Below are positions 1 to 13,039 of a stretch of 64,000 nt of DNA, piece after piece. The position numbers and the translations under genes are program-made. The notes beneath the pieces were generated by a model, which was not told the origin of the DNA, did not search any database, and saw only the letters and a list, made by a program, of their open reading frames with translations. This DNA comes from Helopsaltes ochotensis (lineage: Eukaryota; Chordata; Aves; Passeriformes; Locustellidae), in the NCBI GenBank assembly GCA_013400155.1, contig VXBM01000562.1, positions 434,001 to 498,000 of the forward strand, in the 5' to 3' direction. Position 1 is the stretch's first letter. Each line of letters begins with the position of its first letter.

Positions 1-842
1 GGGTTAGGAAATGTGGTGCCTTTCTGGAACACAATCGCAGGATCTCATGCCCTGTGCCAGCCAGGGATTTTGAGCATCCTCAAGGCTGGGGCAGATGGCT
101 CTGTGTTTCTGGGGTGGCTCTGCAGTCTGGGAATGTGCTGGAACAACTGGGAGGTATCACCCACTGGCAACAATGAATTAAAAAAAAGGTGATTTAAGAC
201 AGGTTTTTTTCAGCCACTTGATTCCTGGAGGTGAAGATATTTATCAGAATTATGTCTGTGACACCATTGTTTCCCCCCCATTTTTTACTTTGTCTTGGAG
301 TCATGTGTAGTTTGGACCCCTTTTGACATCTGGCTAGTTCAGCTTCATTTGCCTAACTGAGATCTAATCTGCCATACAGTCCAACTCCCCGCCGCCCTTC
401 TCCCCGTGAGCGGCTCCCAGAGTCTCCAGACAGAGCTGAATTGCCTGAGCGTAATCTGTAGCAAAATGTCCCAGTGCTTCCAGTAAATAATTTTTGGCAG
501 AAGTGGCTCCTTTTCAGGATACCATTTCCCTCAGCACATCTGTTTTGCTGAAGGAAGTGTGCATCTGCCCTGTCCTGCTCACTGCAACACCAACACTGGG
601 CTTCCTCCCAGCATGGCTGAACTAATAATGAGATGCTTTTAGATTAGAAATAATGGGTTCCTCTGAAAACTGCAAACAGAATAAGATGTTTTGTCTTTCA
701 TCTGCAATTTAGTTTTTATGCCTTTTGAAAATGCAGCCCGTTTTACTTGACCCTATTCAAGGCTTGCATGCAGTCTGGATACTGTAAATACAATGGGTAA
801 ATATCACGCAGAACAATGAACACCAACTTTCTTCTTTTCCAG
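1..842. other. Intron or upstream sequence, no exon found
   Basis: I see no convincing exon here. The last 20 bases are a good pyrimidine tract ending in an AG acceptor for the exon that starts at 843. That exon needs one base carried over from an earlier exon, so at least one exon of this gene lies further left, probably outside the window. Confidence 0.5.
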
Positions 843-870
843 ATGAGCTGGGAAGCGAAAATGTAAAAAG
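843..870 (+). CDS. Internal exon A of an unidentified split gene
   Basis: This is a 28-base exon. The acceptor is the tract cttcttttccag and the donor is AAAAG|gtaaat. It starts with the last two bases of a codon (first base from the previous exon), then reads ELGSENVK, and ends with two bases (ag) completed by the first base of the next exon. The other two frames meet a stop before the donor. It is too short to be convincing alone. The support comes from phase: it joins exactly in frame to 2040-2125. Protein family not recognised. Confidence 0.6.
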
Positions 871-2039
871 GTAAATTTTATGAATATTGTTCTTATTTAA
901 AAAAAAAATCTTTTACTCTAACCTTTGACTCCTTCACTGCCTCTTTTAATTTAGCTGTACACTAAACACCATTACTTTTTGCCATCAATTGAACCCGCAA
1001 TCTCAACACGTGGATAAAGTGTGACTTCAGTACGTGGCTGAAGTGTAGGACTAGAGCAGGAGAACAACAGTTAGTGGTGACTGAGGCAAGGGCTGCCCCA
1101 CAGACACCCACAGCCCACAGTCCTCGTTGAGCCTGTTCTTAGGCACCTCCTGCTCCATCAGCCACAAGAGGTACAAGATGCCCCATGAGCAAAGGGGATC
1201 ACTTCCCAGGCTCATCACAGGCTTTTGCTATTCAGAATAAGCTCTGTGTCTTGCTCCCTTGTTTTTCAAGTTTATCTTCTTACTCAGAGGTGAGGCAGAA
1301 AGGCTTGCCTGGCTGCCACATGAGCAATGCCTTAGATGCTTGGAAAACAAGACAGAAGCTGTGTGGCTCTTATCAGAGTAACAATTTTTATTGTTAGCTT
1401 TTATTGGCCTCCATCTTGCTAATCGATCTTGCTGAAAGTTCATGAATTGGCTCTATGAGGAAAAAAAAAGAGTTTTTTTGCCAAAAAAATATTTTCTATC
1501 ATATGACTGCAGGAATGATAAGCAAAAGGAAGCTACGCAGAGGCATTTAAATAAATGCAGCTCTCATGACCTTTCCTTTGAAGTCACTGCAAATGTCAGT
1601 CACAGCTATGAAACTTAAGGCCTTCAGCTTTTAACACTGGAGCAATGGTACTTCTGTCATGTATTCCAGGAAGGCAGGGACAAACTATCTTATTTTTTTT
1701 AGTTTTCTATTTACAGCAGGGCCAGTTTTCAAGAAGGTGCAGTGATTCTGTGCTCTGGCATGTCTCTGGCTGCACAATCTGAGTCCCTCTGTGTAATGTC
1801 TCAGCTGGCCCGACCTCTGCCCAGGACTGGCATCTCAGTGCCGCTCCCTCGCGTCTGTTCGTGGCCCCTTGGTTCACACCCATGGGACTGACATCTCCTC
1901 AGGTTACTGGGCTAGGATGGCTTTCCAGAGTTTATATATGCGTCTGGAATTATAGGGAAGTTGTACAAAATCACTACACTGTAAGTTGTTTGAATGAAGC
2001 ATTTTGTGTAATGCTTTTTTCCCCCTCTCTTCTCTCAAG
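871..2039 (+). other. Intron between exons A and B
   Basis: This is intronic sequence with short A and T runs. I see no further exon or repeat in it. It ends in a strong pyrimidine tract (ttttttccccctctcttctctcaag). Confidence 0.5.
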
Positions 2040-2125
2040 TCCTATTTTTGAAGAAGACACACCCTCTGTTATGGAGATAGAAATGGAAGAGCTTGATAAA
2101 TGGATGAACAGCATGAACAAAAATG
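2040..2125 (+). CDS. Internal exon B of the unidentified split gene (acidic segment)
   Basis: This is an 86-base exon with a very good acceptor. Its first base completes a serine codon from exon A. It then encodes 28 residues including FEEDTPSVMEIEMEELDKWM, a strongly acidic, probably helical stretch with a single tryptophan. Two donors are possible. The one at 2126 (AATG|gtacac) keeps the frame open into exon C. The one at 2133 (CG|gtaacc) gives a stop straight after joining, so I prefer 2125. The peptide looks like a conserved acidic linker or interaction motif, but I cannot assign it to a family. Compartment and function are unknown. Confidence 0.72.
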
Positions 2126-3582
2126 GTACACGGTAACCCCTCTACTCCATCCTCCCTCTCTTGCCTGCTGACGTAAATCCCAAGCATAGGAAATCAATGG
2201 AAGGTGTTTTGTATGCATATCACTGCTTTTCCTACAACATTTTTAGTCGTGCTCTTGACTCCCTCCTACTAAAATAACTGAACAAATGTCAGGGGTAGAT
2301 TTTTTCAGAGGAGTATTTTAGTTTGTGTGGGAGTTTATTTTTAATATATGATAGAATCTCATAAATGTTTTCAGTTTCCAGTAGACATTTCTATTAAACA
2401 CACTTATAGCTGTGAATATTATTTATATTTTTAAATACACATTTTAATGCTAGATACTAGTTTCTCTGAAACATCTAGTTCTTTCAGTCTCCAGAATTTC
2501 TATACTTCTGTGCTCCACATTGAGGTATTGTAGAAGAAACATGCATTTGCTTGTAGTTCAGATCACTATTTATTTAAAATTGCTGCCAGGAACTTACGAG
2601 TATGCCCTTCCCCTCCCTTGCAAGGCTATCAGCCCATGGAGCAATTAGAACATGCAGTAACTACCAGCAGCAGCATCTTCAGCTGCCTTCTCAGTTACTT
2701 CCAAGTACCTTGCATTTTCTTCCCCATTCTTCTCCCAGGTGAATTCCCCAGTCAAAATCTCTAAGGAGTCTGCATTGTCCTTCCAGGGTCTCCTCAAAAA
2801 ATGCAGGTCTTTGGTAAGCCAGGAGTTAACCAAGGCCTGATTTTGAACCATGAACAGCTTTTCACCGGTTAGGAAATGCTGAAACATTGATTTTTTTTTT
2901 CATTCCTGGTCCCTTGCCTTCTATCCAAATGGCTCATTTGCCTGACCTACTAGGCATGCTTTGTTTTTCAGGACATAAAGCTCTTTGGAGCATTTTTTTG
3001 CACTAGCACAGTGCTCCACATGATGGGGTTTTGACCTTCGCAGTCTGTAAGCTCTTGTAGAAAACATGTGCTAAGTGGCAGTAGTGAAAGAGAGGCATTA
3101 AGTGTACTACATGGGAAAAAAGTGGTGTTTTAAAATATGTTTTAAAATTTTGTGGAGAGAAGGGAGCAAATATTTTATACACTCTGTGTGTGTGTGTGTG
3201 TGTGTGCACGCGTTAGTATTCCCTAAACTCCAGGCCCAAATTACCAGCTGGACTATAAAGCACAGGTGCAACTGTCAGCAGTGGAAGGTTAACAAACCAC
3301 TCTCCCCATGGCAGTGTGTAGGAGACAGTCCTCAAAAGTAGCTCATTTGTATAGGTGTATATAAAGAACTGGAATTTTTATAATAAATTATTGTGGCAAC
3401 ACCTAACAAAGGGGAGGAAGTGTAAGATTCATGCAATGGAGACCATGCAGATAAAAGGGTGCAGAAGTGCATCTGCAGATCTATATTCTACAGTGACTGC
3501 ATGATAAAAGTTGATGCATTTTGAAATAAATGTAGAACAACTGCCAAGAGTAACTATAGTCTTGTTTGTTACCCTTTTCCAG
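2126..3582 (+). other. Intron between exons B and C
   Basis: This intron contains a (TG)11 dinucleotide run at 3185-3206 and otherwise unremarkable AT-rich sequence. The short minus-strand open frame at 2645-2887 has no recognisable domain. Confidence 0.5.
3185..3206. repeat. (TG)11 microsatellite
   Basis: Twenty-two bases of uninterrupted TG lie inside the intron between exons B and C, followed by cacgcg. It is probably length-polymorphic. Confidence 0.95.
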
Positions 3583-3643
3583 GTGACTGTGAATGTTTGC
3601 CTACTGTAAGAGAAGAAGAAAAAGAATCAATTGCCAATCCAAG
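3583..3643 (+). CDS. Internal exon C of the unidentified split gene
   Basis: This is a 61-base exon. The acceptor is tgttacccttttccag and the donor is CCAAG|gtactt. Its first two bases complete a glycine codon begun in exon B, then it encodes 19 residues, DCECLPTVREEEKESIANP. It ends with two bases (ag) completed by the first base of exon D. It has two closely spaced cysteines followed by an acidic/lysine run. Phase agreement on both sides is the main evidence. No known domain is visible. Confidence 0.72.
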
Positions 3644-6012
3644 GTACTTTACTTCATTATATTATTTGAAGAAATATGATCAATGTCATTCTAAAATAAT
3701 ATTTTTTAAATATAATTATAGAATTATTCTCTGGTCCATTTAAGTTTTTAAATTTTTATATACAGAAATTTTGACTTCAACTTAAACTAAAGGCTTGACA
3801 CTCTTATTCCTAAACAGGTCTCTTCCTGTAAACTGCACTGCTAAATAATCTTACAGTTGTAAAGTGGTGCAAGACAGACAACCAGATGGCACAGATGGAG
3901 TTTCACTCACTGATCAGACTTTAATCACAGTTTCCCAAGGTGTTAATATAAGCATTCAGCATAGTTTCCTTGGCACTATTCATGGAATGCACACAGTTCC
4001 CCTCTGCCACCTGGTGCCTATAGGTTCTTGGGAACCATTGCCAGATGTTGTGGCTGGAACTGTGACCTGACAGACAGGTCTTGTCTGGGACTTGTGTGAC
4101 CCCCCCCAAAAAAAAGAGAATGAGAAACACGAAGGATCTTCCTGGTGACCCCTTGCAGCACTCCTCCAGAGCTGGCACTAGTTGATAGTCCAAGCAGCGA
4201 TCCCGATGGGATGTAAAACTACAATCCTGACAGCTTGTAAACTTAAAATCTTTCTGGTTGGTTTCCTCAGGATTTTGGCCAGAACTCCGAAACCCTTGCA
4301 ATTTTCCGTGATTAAAAATTCTGGTTCTTATTTCCAGCTGGAAACAAGAGGCTGTACATTGCCTTTGCCTGCACCCTTGTGTTGCAGCTGCATTTTGAGG
4401 AGTGGGCAAAGCAGCTTCTCTGTGCCGGGTTATGATAACAAACAAGCCATCCTCTGTGCCAAGAAATCCCTGGTGCAGTGGAAGCAGTGATGCAATCAGG
4501 CAAGGCCAAAAGCAGGGAGAGGACCTAGGTCTGCTGCCCATGGCATCAGATAAATCCCCTGAACATGCCTCTCTGGCAGAATTGCACCTCCTGCTGTAGA
4601 CCATCATAATATTGCAATCCTCTTCTCGGAATTTCCTTGCTCAGGAGTTAAAGAGGGATGTTAAATCACCACTGCAGCTCAGTTGCTCCAAAGCTACAGT
4701 TTCAGAGCAATCTATGGATGGGGCTTGTCCACTACAGCCACTTGTATATGAAAGGTTTCTTTTTACACCTATTGCTAGTGAAACTATTGCTGTGGTTTTA
4801 GGTCAGTTTGGTTTGGAAAAAAAAAAAGGCTTAGATTCTAGGTTCCAGATGCAAGCAAGCGCATTAATTTTACCCTTAGCAACTGGAAAAGATCCTGGAT
4901 TTGTTAGCCATCTGGGTCTTCCCTTCCTGCTGCTAAATGATAACTCAGAGGCAGGAAAATTGCTAAGGAGAGGCAGCTGCACAGCAATTCTCTCAAAGCA
5001 GATTTGCTGAGCATACCACTGACTATAGCAGGGAGTATAGGACAAAGGGTGCTTCAGCCATAGGCTAACAGCGGCAGAAGTTATACTGCAAAAGGCTTTT
5101 TAGGCACAACACCATCCTTAGCATCAAGTTTATTTTCCAAATCTTTAACAGTTCATTTTAAGAAAAAAAAAAAGAATCATAGCCTACCAGCTTTAGCTGA
5201 CATTTTCCCATCCTTGCTAAAGGAGTGGTTTTGTACTGGATTTGCATTAACCTCATCAGAAGAAGGGGGTTTTGCTCCTGGCTATCAAAAGGCATCTTTG
5301 GGCTCCTCCCTACCTCAAGCTCCCCACCTGTAAAACAGAGTTATTTTAGAACACTACAGAGAGGCTTAAGCCTTGATACAAAAAAGGAACCCTGTTCAGA
5401 TAAGTATGCTTCAGGGAGAGCAAAGGCACACACATTATTTAAGAAAATTTTCTTTGGAATGGTATCTTAGCATCAGACTAGATTAGAGAAATTTATGCCC
5501 CTAAATTGTAGAAAGGCAAACAAATGCAAATAAAAATAGGAGATTTGTCTCTAAAACATTCAGAGCTGTTCAGACAAGGGATATTAGTTGAATACAAAGT
5601 GCAAGAATATTAGATCCAATTTAAGATTCTGAAAGACTGCTTTGTTCAGGCAAAATTCTTCTAAAATTAGGGTAATTTGTTTTTTAGATTTTATGATATT
5701 TCAGTATGGAAAACATCTCAAGGCTACACTGAACAGAGATGGTGTTTGCTTGCTTCACAAAGATGCTGAGGGGGAATTCATCAAGACCCAAATGTCTTGA
5801 ACTATGAATGATTTTGATATAATTTTGAAAACATATGAGACAAAACATTTCAATAATGACACTTTGACATTTTCAGAATGAAGGTTGTTCCAAAACTACT
5901 CTTCAGAGTAAGTGAAATTTTAATAAAAAAATTTTTGAAAGTTTGAAGAATAGAACTGTGTGGTGGTAAAATATTTCTATGTTGAATGTTTCCCTTACCC
6001 CAAGGCTACTTC

Positions 6013-6035
6013 AAATTTCATTTCACATGAAATTT
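6013..6035. repeat. Perfect 9-bp inverted repeat in AT-rich DNA
   Basis: AAATTTCAT and its complement ATGAAATTT are separated by five bases. The surrounding 250 bases repeat related words (aattttgaaa, atttcattt). This may be a decayed short element or simply AT-rich sequence. Confidence 0.6.
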
Positions 6036-7593
6036 TGAAATATGCTTCATTTCAGTGTGAAAATATATTTGAAGTGGTGGGATTTCTGGGTAAACAAACA
6101 AAAATTTGCTTCCTGTTTATTTGCAATTGAACCTTATCAGTTCAAGATCTACTGCTTTTCCCAACCAAATTCTTAGATGTCAGAAAGAGCATTACATATA
6201 GATAAATAAATATTTCCAACAGCTCTTTTGAGCAGGGAAAGTGAAAGACTAAGAAATAAAAAGAAACAAAGCTATTGTTATGGCAAAATTTGTACTCATG
6301 AGCATCAAGGCTGCACATTTGTGCACAGGAGGCAAGATATGACAGCCTGGGATCCCTGATAGATGCAGGTCACCCACCCATGCCTTGTAGGCTAAGTTAC
6401 AAACATATGTATATGCACATTTTCAAAATTTAGATGCACTTTTCAAAATATACATATTTGAATTAAAACCTCTTGCCTTTGAAACCTAGTGCTAGAATCT
6501 TGATTGTGCCTGAGCACAGGCTTGCAACTCCCCAGTGCCCCAGCTGCCCTGGGCCAAGGCTTCCATCCTGTGGATGCAGGAGGGAGCAGGCAGTTTGTGC
6601 AGGGACAGCAGCTAAGGGCTGATGTTCTGTGGAACACGAGGGGGTAGAGACCAATCTCTGCTCCAGGGACCTTTAGTGTCTCAGATATAGAAGTGCAGCC
6701 TGTCCCCTTCACAGCATGGGTCATTATAGGGGGTGGAGTACAAGCAATCCCCTATGCCCCCTCACCTGAGAGGTTTGGTTTGTCTTGGGTGCTGCCAGGC
6801 ACACTCCTAGTCTTTCTGCCTGAAAAAGGATGACTCCTTCTTATGGAGAAATGTTTTGGGTGGATGGTAAGTCAGTACAGAAGGAAGTACTGTGAATGTG
6901 CCTCAATTTGGCAAAAGACTTAAGAAATAAAGTAAAATATTAGGATTATGACTGGCCCTTTTAGCTTTAGAGGTGGTTTTAAACCCTGCTGTTATCCCTG
7001 CTGACTGAATTCTAATCAGCCAATATAAAATGTCACATTTTTTAACATCGGCATGAGCCAAACATTATTTAAGAGAGTGCTAGGGAGCAAGCCACTTGGG
7101 CAGAAACCAGTGGGATAAAGAGAAAATGCATCTGTTATGAGGTCAGATGTAAACCAAAAATTCCAAAGTTATCCTCAGCTATGGAAATAGAGCCGGGAGC
7201 AGGAGAAAGGCTGTGCTGGGCAGCCATGAATCATCAGACAGGAATCAGAGCATCCCTCATTACCAGCATCAGTTCATCCATTGCATAAGTGACAGATTTA
7301 TTTTCTGGTAACACCTTCTCATGAACTCCAGAGATACTCTTGCATGTTATTTCCTACTGAGACAACTAACCCAAGAGCGTGACACTGGTGTTTTTTTCTT
7401 TTCCACGTGTACACAGTGATGGTGAATCATGAAGTCCTCAGGACAGCCAAGAACTGGCTAAAGGGATGCAGGACACAAGCTCATCATCCCCCAGATATTG
7501 GAAGAACTGGATATAATTAATCTCAAAAGGCCAGAGAAGCAAATACTTTGGTTGTGTCCTGCTTTATATGGTCTTCAGAAAGGAAACATTACC

Positions 7594-7646
7594 AAGGAAA
7601 AAGAAGAAAAGAAAAATGAGAAAACAAAAAGAAAAAAAGAAAAGCA
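7594..7646. repeat. Purine-rich (A/G) low-complexity run
   Basis: About 50 bases of almost pure A and G (aaggaaaaagaagaaaagaa and similar). The open frame across it at 7568-7933 is a by-product of the composition, starting with a lysine-rich peptide. Confidence 0.8.
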
Positions 7647-8259
7647 CTGTAGCAAGATTAAGGGCTGATTTAAATTCTTTTTGCAATGAGATTCACCAAA
7701 TCAAGAGAAACCTCTTTTCTACCGCTGCTAAAAGTTCTCCATGTTTCTATCTACTTCTGCAGTTGTGTACTGTGCAGCACTTAAAACCAATTCTGTTCCA
7801 GGTTTGGTGGGTTCCTTTGTTTTGTTTTGGTTTTGAGGGTGTTTGTTTCAGTGCCCATAATTCTGGACTGCTCTGGTTTGGTGGATATGAAGCTCATGCC
7901 TATGCAATGTTTTTCTCCATTTGCTCTTTCTGAACAGTGCACTGATTTGCACAGGACTGCTGTTGGGGAGGTACCAGGCTAAGACTGACAGACCAGCTCT
8001 GAGGACAGACAGCAGCTGAAAAGCTTCTCAAAGGAATAGCTGCAAGTGACTGCAGCCCAGCAAGGGCAGGGACTCTGTAGAGTGCTTTTTGGTTTTCAGA
8101 TTAAAGGCACTGTAGAAGTGAAAAGCATTATTTTAAGACTACCTTTCAGTTTGTTATCTCCACAGATGAGCGCCTTAGGCTAGCTCTCCCCATGTAACTC
8201 TTCTCCCTGCCCAGGGCTGTTCTCTAACCACCTACTTCAGGAATATTCAACTTAAAAAC

Positions 8260-8276
8260 TTTTTTTTTTTTTTTTT
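8260..8276. repeat. Poly-T run (17)
   Basis: Homopolymer of 17 T in the intron, flanked by AT-rich sequence. Confidence 0.95.
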
Positions 8277-11241
8277 AAATGAGTGAGGTTGAAAAATTGA
8301 ACAATTCAGTAGTCACATTAAAGACAGATTTAGGTAAGTATGTGTTATGCATAACTACTTAGTCAAGGTTTTCAGATGCAGGAGGTTTCCTGTTGCTTCT
8401 GTTTTTAAATACTGTGCCTGCAATATCTGAAAGACATGGACTTCTTAATGTGTCCAGTCACCTTTAGTTACAATGAAAAAAAATCAGACACCTGGGATAC
8501 CTCAAGGTGGGAATATGAATGTTTTAACAGTGTCCATTGATTTTAGATACCTGTCTCTTAGGGATGTAGGTTAAATATGCAACACACAAAAAAGTGGATC
8601 CTTGTCTGGGCAAAGCTTCTCTTGCTTTGTTTAAAATAGCAGATTCATATCCTACCATATATTATGTGCTACCTATCCTCATATTCTATTTAAATATGTC
8701 ATGCCCTCCCACTCAACACATGTTTAATATGACAGTTTTGTTTTGCCTGAAAATAATTCACTAATAAGTTACCATGCATAGCTTGATTAAAGAGAGAAAA
8801 CAAATGCCTCAAGCCTCTGTGATGGCATGTAAGCATCACTAACAGCTGACAAATACAGAGGGTGGCTCAGCTTCGTGAATAATTAAAGACATATAAAAAT
8901 ACAGAAGGAAAAATGTTTAGAGCTAACCATATTCAGTTATTACTGAATTTGACTTGATTAGTAATTTCCTCAAAGAATAAAAGCTTTCTTCACTGTTCCA
9001 AAACAATTTATTGCAAATATTTGATTTAGTAAATGAGTGAGGTAAATAAATTTTCCCTGTTTGGATGATTTTTAACTTTGAAAGAAATATTTCAAGTTCA
9101 TCTTTCACAACTTCTTTTTAAACATTTCCACTATTTCCTGACAGTAAAACCATCATGTAGAATATTGGTTTAAAAGAATGCAGTCACAAGGGGAAGAAAA
9201 AGTGAAAGACTGAAATGTAGAAAATTTTTAAAAATTGAAGTAGATATTTTCCAGTAGCAGTTTTGTTAGCTACTTCTTTCCAACAGACAAAGATGTTTTG
9301 CTCAGGTTTCCCACAATTTGCAGAGCAGTAACCTGAAAATACCCAAAACAGAGAGACTGGGGTCTTTTTTTAATGGTACAAGATAAAAGGCTGTATTTTA
9401 AGACCATTACCAGCAGTGTGGTTGGAGGGCAGTCAGTGGGACCCAGCAGTTCACAGCACCAGTGTCCAGCAGTGACTCTCATCACACCATGCTCCAGTCC
9501 ACACAGCTCCGTGTCCAACAGCTGCTGCCTTCTCCCTGGAGAGAGTTGAAGCACAGCTGGACATGAAGAATAGGAATCCTTGCATTTCATACTTTACTTA
9601 TTTTTGCTTTTGAAAATTAACCAGCTCCCAAAAGTGACATTGTATGGCTTAACTCAGTTCTGGCACACTGATGATCCATCACCTGTCCAAGACACACACT
9701 GATAATAGTGCACTGCACTAACTCAGTTTGCTGTGGCATTTGAAAAGAGCCTGTGCTGTGCATGCTGATGGTTTGGGGCTAATGTTGATTCTAGATACTC
9801 CTTCTGCCAGATAAAAGGCTGCACAGCTCCAAATAAGTTTCTCAGAGATTAGGTTTTACTTATATAATTTGTTTTTTTAAGTTTACCTTTGAGAGAATGT
9901 ATTTTCTGTAACCTTACACCATTAAGCATTAATTCTTATTCCAACGTTCATGATTGATCAATCTCTTTACAAAGCTTTAAAATCAATTTTGTCCAGAAGT
10001 AATGTCTAAGTTAGAGGTTTATAATTATTCATGTCACTTACCCTGTCTAAATTCTAGCATGGTAGAGAATTTATTTGCCTCTTCAGGAACTTTTCTTGGC
10101 ATTTAAAAATACAAAACAATTCTTTGGGCACTTCCTCGGCCAATTCTGACAAAAATTTTCTCTATCTGCTTATTTTTAAATGTGCAAATTTAATATATGC
10201 TACGTTGCTATTGAAAAATGTACCATTCCATCAAATCTCACCTGTCATCAGGTCCTGTCCAACTTGTGTGAAACAGACCAAGGGTCAAGCAGTTTGCATT
10301 TCAGTACACTTATGGATATTTCTAATAGATTCTCTCAGTACTAGACAAATAAAATTTTTAGTATTTCTCTTTTCCCTGAACATTTATACATCGATATTCT
10401 TCCCCTAGCCCTAAACTGTGGAGGAGATCACTCAATTCATCTGATCCCTCTGCCCAGCTCTGCACTGCTCCGTTTCACCCCGCTGCTCTCTCTCTTCGAT
10501 CATAACTTTCACACTGAGGGCTGCATTTGCCATGGCCACTCTGGCCCAACACCCACTCACTCGCTCACAGCCAAGCTTTTCTGTGGACACCAGTTCAGGG
10601 GTGCAGCCTCACCATGGGCACTGCTTTGGCCCCTTCTCCTCCCTCACACCATTCGGATTTCTTCCTTCTGCTCACCTATGTGCCCCTTGCTCTCCTGTTT
10701 GTTTTACACTTTTCATCAGTTCCTGGTGATTTCCTTTTGCACAGTTTTGCCTCAGTATTTTAATTTTGTGGATGGATTGAATTAAGAGGGATTTTGACCA
10801 TTTCACACCTACATTAATACAGCCAAAACATTCTAATATTCCAGTTCATGAGTATTAACTGTACACCTTCTGCTGATGCACCTTAATTTTCTCTAAATCA
10901 TTCACAGTCAGGTCCTCTAACCCACAAAATAAAAAGGACAACGACTAGACAGCAGAAAAGACAGCATCAAATGCTAAAAATTATTTTCTCACCACGCACT
11001 ACAGAGTATTTAAGCCTCTGTGGTAATATCCTCATTGTTAGACTGAGCTGAGCCAATCCATCTCACCATCACCTTGCGACATCTACCAGTAACTGGTAAC
11101 TCAAGTTATCATCCCTCAGTAGAAAATGAGACAAAGCACGGAAACAGTGTCTCCCACTAGGTATTTTTCTAAAATGTTTCACAAATGTTATGATTCCTAA
11201 GGAACTGTTACCTCTTCTTCCATTTTCTTTAATAATTTCAG

Positions 11242-11351
11242 TAGTTATCCAGCACTTCAGGACAATTTGACATCTAATTTACATCATGAGGCTTTTTTGT
11301 CCAGCAGAAAAGCTACAGATCCAAAGAAGGATTTGTTTGAGAAATACATAG
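11242..11351 (+). CDS. Internal exon D of the unidentified split gene
   Basis: This is a 110-base exon. The acceptor is ttctttaataatttcag and the donor is ATAG|gtatta. Its first base completes a serine codon from exon C. It then encodes 36 residues, including SYPALQDNLTSNLHHEAF and a C-terminal, more basic part KATDPKKDLFEKYI, and ends with one base of the next codon. With exons A-C it makes an unbroken frame of about 95 codons across four splice junctions, unlikely by chance. The segment is serine- and charge-rich with no membrane span. The family is not recognised. Confidence 0.7.
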
Positions 11352-13039
11352 GTATTAAGAAGGGTAATTAAGAACCAACACCTCTCCTAGATATGCTAAA
11401 AATCAGTATCTTAACAAAATAGAAATAAGTCCTCCATAAAGTTACAAAAATAAAGTTGTTGATATTACCAGCAGTGAATTAATTCCCTAAGAGTCCTGCA
11501 CTTGTAAAGCACATAACCCTAACATTAACCTCAGCAAAAAGGAATGTTCTTTTAGTTTCTAGATAATCATAAGTTATAGATTCGTAGATAGTGCTTGCTC
11601 TGAGATTAAAAAAATATTTTTTGTTGTAATGTTAAACTCATTGGGGGACCCTAAATTGAACTTTCGTTACCTTTCTGATGTGAGACTGCTGTATATTCAA
11701 CTCTTTTACCAAATAGCTGTTCCAAATTATTTTGTAATGTAAATATTTGAAAGACACGATATTGCTTAATTGTATATAAGAGTTTGAGATTTTAAACAAC
11801 TTGTTCTATTAAAGTTTTTAGTGTCTACAGGTCCGGTTTTTTCCATAGTCCTGCTAATCCACTCAGGTCTATGGATGCTAATTACTTGTTAATTGATGTC
11901 ACAATTACTCAGGCCTGAGAAGATGCGCACAGCTGTACATGGTACGTAGATAACTTACTCTCATCAGCTCTCTAAAATTCAGGCAAAGCCAAAAAAATAG
12001 AGTTGGTTTATATTTCATTATATTTTTGTTGGGATATTTCAGATTGTTTATATGAATAGATCAATCCTGACTCCAAGGAAAGTAGTGAATTGCTCCCATC
12101 ATTTGTCCTTGGGTGACTGTTGCCATCTTTCTTTAATAATCAATCATTTCTCTGGTTATTTCAGTTAAAATACTCAAATGGGAGTCTCCAAGTTGATTGA
12201 CCTGTTACAGTAATTTTCAGTGGGTTTAAGGAAACAGGAAGAAAAAAAATATGAAAAAGAGAGATGTATTTCCAACTAGAGATTTATAAAGGATTAGTAA
12301 AGTAAAGCATTACTTCCATCTATTTTTCCAACAGACAATTTCATTGGAGAGGTGTATCATGGCCTGGAAGTATCCAGAAAACTTGAGACAGTGTTTATTC
12401 TATTTAAAGCTATTAATGTTCAAAGAACCTCAGAACGAGAGCATCATAGCAATGGCCGGGCAGAAACTAGTCACCTCTTTCTCTCTTTCCTAGACAGCAC
12501 ATCAGCAACACACCTTGACTAAGGTACAGCCTTAGAAATCTGCATTTTGGGGCAATGCTTGTCTAGCTCTCAAGAGAGAACTAGAGAGAGGGTGCAAAAG
12601 AGGACTTGACTACAAAGTCCCAGAAAGTGTTGTGACACCTTGGGGAGTAACACAGTTACTCTCCTGTCCCCAGGCACTCGCTCTTGCCCCCCTCTGCCCC
12701 TCCTAGTACCATCACGCTGACCGACAGCCCAGGGGCTCCTCAAACCTGCACTTAAAGAAGGCTGGAAGGGGTTGTGGGAGAACTGGCTTGGCAGGGGGTT
12801 TGAGGCACTTACTCTCAGTTTTGGCTTTAAGAATGGTTAAAGTTGTACTTTCTGTGAGTATCAGTGACCAGAAAATAGCAGCAGCATGGTCTGACACCAC
12901 AGCAATGGGCAGCATCTGCTGCAAACTCCCATTTTCTTCGAGTGAGCTTGCTCTAGGTCTGGGTTTGTACTGGATCAGTTCTCTGGCCTACTTTTGAGTA
13001 GGATCTCACAAGTCCAGTAAACTATTACAAACAGGTGGG

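Larger units (their letters stand above)
3644..11241 (+). other. Long intron between exons C and D
   Basis: About 7.6 kb without a supportable exon. It contains an unusually long antisense open frame (3921-4607), an AT-rich stretch with inverted repeats (about 5810-6075), a purine-rich run (7594-7646) and a 17-base T run (8260-8276). The rest shows nothing I can name. Confidence 0.5.

Noticed and set aside
2126..2132. Longer form of exon B using the donor at 2133
   Set aside because: Joining 2132 to 3583 gives an immediate stop. The donor at 2126 keeps the frame open.
7568..7933. Lysine-rich N-terminus open frame
   Set aside because: It begins in an A/G-rich low-complexity run and shows no domain or splice context.
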